Assembly: GCA_964649005.1 (NCBI GenBank)
Contig: CAZYMD010000048.1
Span: 1-27,685 of the forward strand
Direction: 5' to 3'
From: CAZGMJ01 sp964649005
Lineage (GTDB): Bacteria > Planctomycetota > Phycisphaerae > Sedimentisphaerales > Anaerobacaceae
DNA: 27,685 bases
Part shown: positions 25,001-27,685 of the stretch, one piece after another
Layout of the letters: each line of letters starts with the position of its first letter
Position numbering within the stretch: the first letter of the stretch is position 1
Program-made: the position numbers and the translations under genes
Notes under the pieces: model-generated
Database searches by the model: none
What the model was told of the DNA's origin: nothing
The model's input: the letters and a program-made list of their open reading frames with translations, nothing else

Positions 25001-26470
25001 ATCAACACCGACTACGCCTCAGACAGCGAGACGCTAATGGTCATGGACCGCCACACAGGCGATGTCCTCTGGAAACGCGACGCCGAGCACTCCTTCCGCC
25101 ATAACAACGTTGCAATGGCGGCCGGCAAAGTCTTCTGTATCGACAGCATGAGCGCCGAAAAGCGGGCCTATCTGAAAGGCCAGGGCAAGCAGTTCGAGAA
25201 GGAACCGACGCTCTACGCGCTCGACGCCCGCACAGGCGACGTGCTGTGGGAGACAGACGAGGACATCTTCGCCACATGGCTCGGCTATTCCGTTGAGAAC
25301 GACATTCTTCTCCAGGCCGGGAGCCAGTCGCAGGATCGCGCTGTGGATGAGGCATCCAAAGGCATGATCGCCTACAAAGGCTCCGACGGCGAGCCGCTCT
25401 GGAGCATCAAGGACAGCTACAAAGGCCCACCCATCCTGTACCACGACTGGATCATCACCCAAACAGGCGGTGGCAGCGGCTCTGCGGCAGCCGAAGCGAA
25501 AGTCTTCGATCTGCACACAGGCCACAGGGTCATGAGCGAGCACCCCATGACGGACGAGAAAACACCCTGGAACTGGGTCCGCTTCAAAGGCTGCAACACC
25601 GCCATAGCCAGCGAGAACCTCCTCACGTTCCGTTCCGCATCGGGAGCGTTCGTGGACATGAATGCAGGCCAGGGCACCGCCAGTATAGGAGGTTTCAAAT
25701 CAGGCTGCACCTCGAACCTTATCATCGCTGACGGCGTGATGAACGCCCCCGACTACACGCGAACCTGTATATGCAGCTACCAGAACCAGGCATCGCTCGC
25801 CCTGGTTCACATGCCCGAAGTCGCATACTGGACCATCGATTATTACCCCCAGCCTGACAAGCCGACCGCAGTGAAAAAAGTAGGTATCAACCTCGGCGCC
25901 CCGGGAAATCGCTACAGCGAGGATGGCACGCTCTGGCTCGAATTCCCAAGTATCGGAGGCCCATCCCCAGACATACCAGTCCGAGCAGCGAAGGGAAAGC
26001 CCAAATGGCTACGCCACCACAATTTCCTGATCGAAGGCGAGCACGATTGGATCGCAGCATCGGGCGCATCAGGTATCGAGCAAATCCTGATACGCATGTT
26101 CATCCAGCCAGGCAAGGATAAGGACGAAATCGTCGCCTTCGACAAGCACATAGGCAAGGTCCCCACCTGGTCCGAAGACAAGATCGAAGGCTCCTTCGAG
26201 CAGCCACAACTCTACACTGTCCGCCTGTACTTCGCAGAAATTGAAGATCAGCCCGCTGGCAGGCGCATCTTTGAAGTTTCCCTACAGGACAATCACGTCC
26301 TCAAGGATTTCGATATCGCCAAAGCCGCAGATGGCCCGAATCGCTGCATAGTCAAAGAATTCCGCTCAATCCCAATAAAAGACGACCTGAAAATCACCCT
26401 CACTCCCTCCGCCGACAGCGACGCCCCACCACTGCTAAACGGAATCGAAATCCTTGCCGAAGATCAATAA
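22073..26470 (+). CDS. Giant PQQ-type beta-propeller mosaic with methyltransferase-like, jelly-roll and malectin-like modules
   Basis: A 1465-residue protein. Residues 24-43 are hydrophobic and probably the export signal, though the start (22073 or Met24 at 22142) lacks a Shine-Dalgarno. Residues 45-455 contain PQQ/BamB-like propeller blades ('MTAYDTDSGAEKWRF', 'IYAIDAETGQTIW'). Residues 455-600 look like a Rossmann SAM-methyltransferase fold: glycine motif GYCLLLGLGSAELL at 470-483, acidic D498 after strand 2 (VAIDPNENK), and 'HVGDITTMPLPPYMANLIV' as the next motifs. Propeller blades resume at 615-795 and 960-1265 ('ALDARTGDVLWETDED'). Residues 797-953 are a jelly-roll sugar-binding type ('YDDAFIAYLNGVEILR'), and 1269-1465 resemble a malectin domain ('YTVRLYFAEIED...FEVSLQD', 'LLNGIEIL'). 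Probable role: exported sensor or binding protein, possibly an alcohol dehydrogenase relative. PQQ binding is unproven. Confidence 0.82.
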   Translation: MLNAVSILISAAIVVVRRCRRLTMLILVGYCILSMSSTQPIVQGYDWPMWRYDAGRRAASPEELPAQMHLLWTRELAPPRPAWPKSQTRLQFDASYEPVVAGKTLFVGSMVSDRMTAYDTDSGAEKWRFYTDGPIRFAPVVYKGKLYFASDDGYLYCVNAENGSLIRKFLAGPTQNKIIGNKRLIGMWPMRGGPVLYEEKIYFAASIWPFMGTFIYAIDAETGQTIWTNSGSGPTYIMQPHDSPAFAGVAPQGYLVATEDKLLVSGGRSVPAAYDRRTGKFLYYHLAKYGKTGSCEVMTSGSHFFNRGTIHRLSDGRGISSAPVSVIADETVIGLRYSTILAYQLKPGAKAAKRLWQTGKPTELKRIHLKAGSRLYGSGDDGLIMAIDVPHEDGQAAASWRAKVDGEVWNMIAADGKLFVVTLAGSIYCFGENQTEPKRYVLKDSPLPTASDKWKSEASKILQITDQKEGYCLLLGLGSAELLTELLSQSKLHIVAIDPNENKVEQIRRILDEAGLYGTRTAVHVGDITTMPLPPYMANLIVSQNLKAAGIRKGSVFIKRLFHSLRPYGGTACFVAPKRRRQRLLNLTRNSQLPRCEATDPNGFLMIRRIGALPDSADWTHQYADSTNSIMSKDKLVKAPLGLLWFGGPSNDEILPRHGHGPSPQIVGGRLFIEGRNLLRAVDVYTGRLLWERRFQDLGKFYDNTEHQPGANEIGSNYVSVSDAIYTVHGSKIYKLDPSTSETIKDFSMPDQNAPHWGTILVCDDLLLATASPISVPVSDIEARRRLPEGAGPVIKRRADWQYLAGTHPDDDWIQPDFDTEGWKSSAAGFGYADSDDKTVLRNMKDHYSVVYIRKSFNFADSDNIRELGLIINYDDAFIAYLNGVEILRVGIEKGRGKDASKARDHEAEGYEYFRIDNYANLLLDGTNVIAIEGHNDTTDSSDFTLDPYLVTLPNIRSVVDKHGKHASLNDILGVKINTDYASDSETLMVMDRHTGDVLWKRDAEHSFRHNNVAMAAGKVFCIDSMSAEKRAYLKGQGKQFEKEPTLYALDARTGDVLWETDEDIFATWLGYSVENDILLQAGSQSQDRAVDEASKGMIAYKGSDGEPLWSIKDSYKGPPILYHDWIITQTGGGSGSAAAEAKVFDLHTGHRVMSEHPMTDEKTPWNWVRFKGCNTAIASENLLTFRSASGAFVDMNAGQGTASIGGFKSGCTSNLIIADGVMNAPDYTRTCICSYQNQASLALVHMPEVAYWTIDYYPQPDKPTAVKKVGINLGAPGNRYSEDGTLWLEFPSIGGPSPDIPVRAAKGKPKWLRHHNFLIEGEHDWIAASGASGIEQILIRMFIQPGKDKDEIVAFDKHIGKVPTWSEDKIEGSFEQPQLYTVRLYFAEIEDQPAGRRIFEVSLQDNHVLKDFDIAKAADGPNRCIVKEFRSIPIKDDLKITLTPSADSDAPPLLNGIEILAEDQ

Positions 26471-26497
26471 ACAGCCATACCCATCCCATAGTCATTG

Positions 26498-26514
26498 ATC
26501 CGCCTTTGGTGGAT
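26498..26514 (+). terminator. Hairpin 28 bp after the PQQ mosaic gene
   Basis: ATCCGCC (26498-26504) pairs with GGTGGAT (26508-26514) with one G-T wobble across a 3-nt loop. There is no T-run after it on either strand, so it may be an RNA-stabilising hairpin or a factor-dependent terminator and not an intrinsic one. Confidence 0.3.
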
Positions 26515-26663
26515 GGCAATCTCATCCACGCATCTACTCAGTAGTCTTTATACTTCCTCAACCACTAAGACCAGTCTTCAAGCTTAACACCACCCGCTTT
26601 GGTCCATGGTCCGGCCGTGTTATAACTGCGGTGCCACTTCAATGCCTGACTCATTTCCCGCGG

Positions 26664-26716
26664 TTTCCGCCTGTGCACTATTTTTCGCTCCCCGTTGTGG
26701 CGGAAAATAATTTTTT
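26664..26716 (+). terminator. Long-loop inverted repeat followed by T6
   Basis: TTTCCGCC (26664-26671) and GGCGGAAA (26699-26706) are perfect 8-bp inverted arms 27 nt apart, followed by TTTTTT at 26711-26716. The loop is long for an intrinsic terminator, and it lies nearly 200 bp after the upstream stop codon. Confidence 0.3.
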
Positions 26717-26818
26717 GCTCTGTCTGTTATCATCCAGGAAAAGCCTACAAATAGCGAGCTTCTGTCTTCTGCCTATCCTCGAAATTGGCTCTAAAACGCT
26801 GATCGTGGAAGCGCGGAT

Positions 26819-27685
26819 TCAATGTCCTGTATTCTGATGCCAATTCAGAGCCAGCAGGCAAAATTCATATAGACTGATTACACAATCGCCATTGAGATCC
26901 AACTCAGTATTCTCATTACAGTCATTCATCAGCCAGATTTCGAAAAATCCAGGAAGGTCGTCCATACGGACCAGGCCGTCAACTGTAAAATCGCCGTATA
27001 TCTGTGGTGCTACTGTTATGTCAGGGCGAGGTGGCGCCGCCATACCATCGCCCATATAGAAACCAGTTTGAGTAGGCTGATTATATGCTACGTTCTGCCA
27101 GGCCACGCTCAGCCTGTAGATCGGATCGTGCATGAAAGTATAAAAACGGTTGTCGGCAGGTATTGTGGTTGTGAAGATACGCAACTCCCGGCTATCCGAT
27201 GTTCTCAAAATGACTTCCTCTCTCCAGTCACCAAGAATATCAGCACACAAGGCAGGAGTCGATTTCGAGCCATTGTTTGAGGTGCAACCGTCGGCTGTAA
27301 GCAGTCTGATTTCCGTACCGCTCGACCAATTCCACTTGGAAATTCTATTGCTGTCGAGGATTTCACGAAGCAGATCGCCATCCCACCAAATCCCAAAATT
27401 ACACGACATGGGCTTGGAATGCGAAACCACTTCGCCCTTGCAGTTCCGCAGGCTTCCCAAGCCAGAGCCTGAAGCCCAACACTCATAGCCTCGGTGACGG
27501 GGATCAATATCCATCGCCACTCCTCTTCCGACGTCTGTAAATGGCCTCGCCCCCCATATCACCACTCCCGTTGCGGCATCACGGAATTCAACACCATATT
27601 CATGATCGGGATTCTCATGGATGTCAAACACTTCCAGACCTGGCCGATCCGGATCCATATCGGATAGATGCATGGCATCTCCATG
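26819..27685 (-). CDS. PL11 rhamnogalacturonan lyase with dockerin-like tail (partial, 5' end beyond window)
   Basis: The frame is open from the right edge, starting HGDAMHLSDMDPDRPGLEVF, a conserved internal PL11 segment, so at least half the enzyme (roughly 300 or more residues) is missing here. Visible PL11 elements are 'ADILGDWREEVILR' at 148-161, 'FYTFMHDPIYRLSVAWQN' at 181-198 and 'YNQPTQTGFYMGDG' at 201-214. PL11 enzymes cleave rhamnogalacturonan I by beta-elimination using calcium. Residues 228-288 are an added module with two EF-hand-like halves ('GDFTVDGLVRMDDLPGFFEIW' and 'DLNGDCVISLYEFCLLALNW'), resembling type I dockerins as seen in Sedimentisphaerales exoenzymes. The second loop has Cys in place of the usual Gly (DLNGDCV). 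Presumably exported, but the signal is outside the window. Confidence 0.9.
   Translation of the reverse strand, partial: HGDAMHLSDMDPDRPGLEVFDIHENPDHEYGVEFRDAATGVVIWGARPFTDVGRGVAMDIDPRHRGYECWASGSGLGSLRNCKGEVVSHSKPMSCNFGIWWDGDLLREILDSNRISKWNWSSGTEIRLLTADGCTSNNGSKSTPALCADILGDWREEVILRTSDSRELRIFTTTIPADNRFYTFMHDPIYRLSVAWQNVAYNQPTQTGFYMGDGMAAPPRPDITVAPQIYGDFTVDGLVRMDDLPGFFEIWLMNDCNENTELDLNGDCVISLYEFCLLALNWHQNTGH

Larger units (their letters stand above)
26471..26818. other. Convergent intergenic region, PQQ mosaic gene / PL11 gene
   Basis: A 348-bp region between two gene ends. It contains a tight hairpin at 26498-26514 and a longer inverted repeat with a T-run at 26664-26716, either of which could end the rightward transcript. 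I see no gene with a ribosome site. Confidence 0.5.

Noticed and set aside
26631..26837. A 68-codon plus-strand frame in the intergenic region before the PL11 gene.
   Set aside because: It begins with GTG without a Shine-Dalgarno, runs through the long inverted repeat and into the antisense of the PL11 gene, and has no recognisable domain.
1..27685. CRISPR arrays, insertion sequences, attachment sites, tRNA or rRNA genes.
   Set aside because: No regularly spaced identical repeats, transposase or integrase frames, terminal inverted repeats with target duplications, or tRNA-like cloverleaf sequences were seen when reading the gaps between genes.

Overview
The window looks like chromosomal DNA from a planctomycete, most likely an anaerobic, polysaccharide-degrading member of the class Phycisphaerae (Sedimentisphaerales-like). 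The pointers, all inferred from protein family content, are: a secreted beta-helix protein with chlamydial Pmp-type repeats ending in the 'SLCIDAGDN...VDMGAFE' signature; giant PQQ-propeller proteins with jelly-roll and malectin-like modules; a pectin lyase ending in a dockerin-like EF-hand pair; paired VIT/von Willebrand A proteins; and a TonB receptor and OmpA lipoprotein, which imply an outer membrane. I see no rRNA, tRNA, CRISPR array, transposase or phage gene.

Layout. 1-1561 (-): 5' part of a secreted beta-helix protein, cut by the left edge. 2040-3683 (+): secreted DUF5060/DUF4038 glycoside hydrolase-like protein. 3724-4971 (-): MFS transporter. 5346-7376 (+): TonB-dependent receptor. 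11034-7502 (-): two-gene operon of exported vWA proteins with a terminator after it. 11319-13883 (+): GH2 beta-mannosidase. 19676-13891 (-): three-gene operon encoding a PilM-PilN fusion (GspL-like layout) and two single-pass membrane proteins, preceded by a near-consensus promoter. 21632-20343 (-): OmpA-family lipoprotein followed by nucleoside diphosphate kinase. 22073-26470 (+): 1465-residue PQQ-propeller mosaic holding a methyltransferase-like fold. 27685-26819 (-): C-terminal half of a PL11 rhamnogalacturonan lyase with a dockerin-like tail, cut by the right edge.

How the genes may work together. The DUF4038 enzyme, beta-mannosidase, PL11 lyase, TonB receptor, MFS carrier and sugar-binding modules suit plant or algal polysaccharide breakdown, but they lie on alternating strands as single units, so this is a loose neighbourhood and not a classical polysaccharide utilisation operon. 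The pilM-like operon is a separate unit. It resembles the inner-membrane alignment subcomplex of type IV pili or type II secretion, but its second and third proteins are not recognisable family members. It is the best candidate here for a poorly described system. The mosaic PQQ protein is the second most unusual item.
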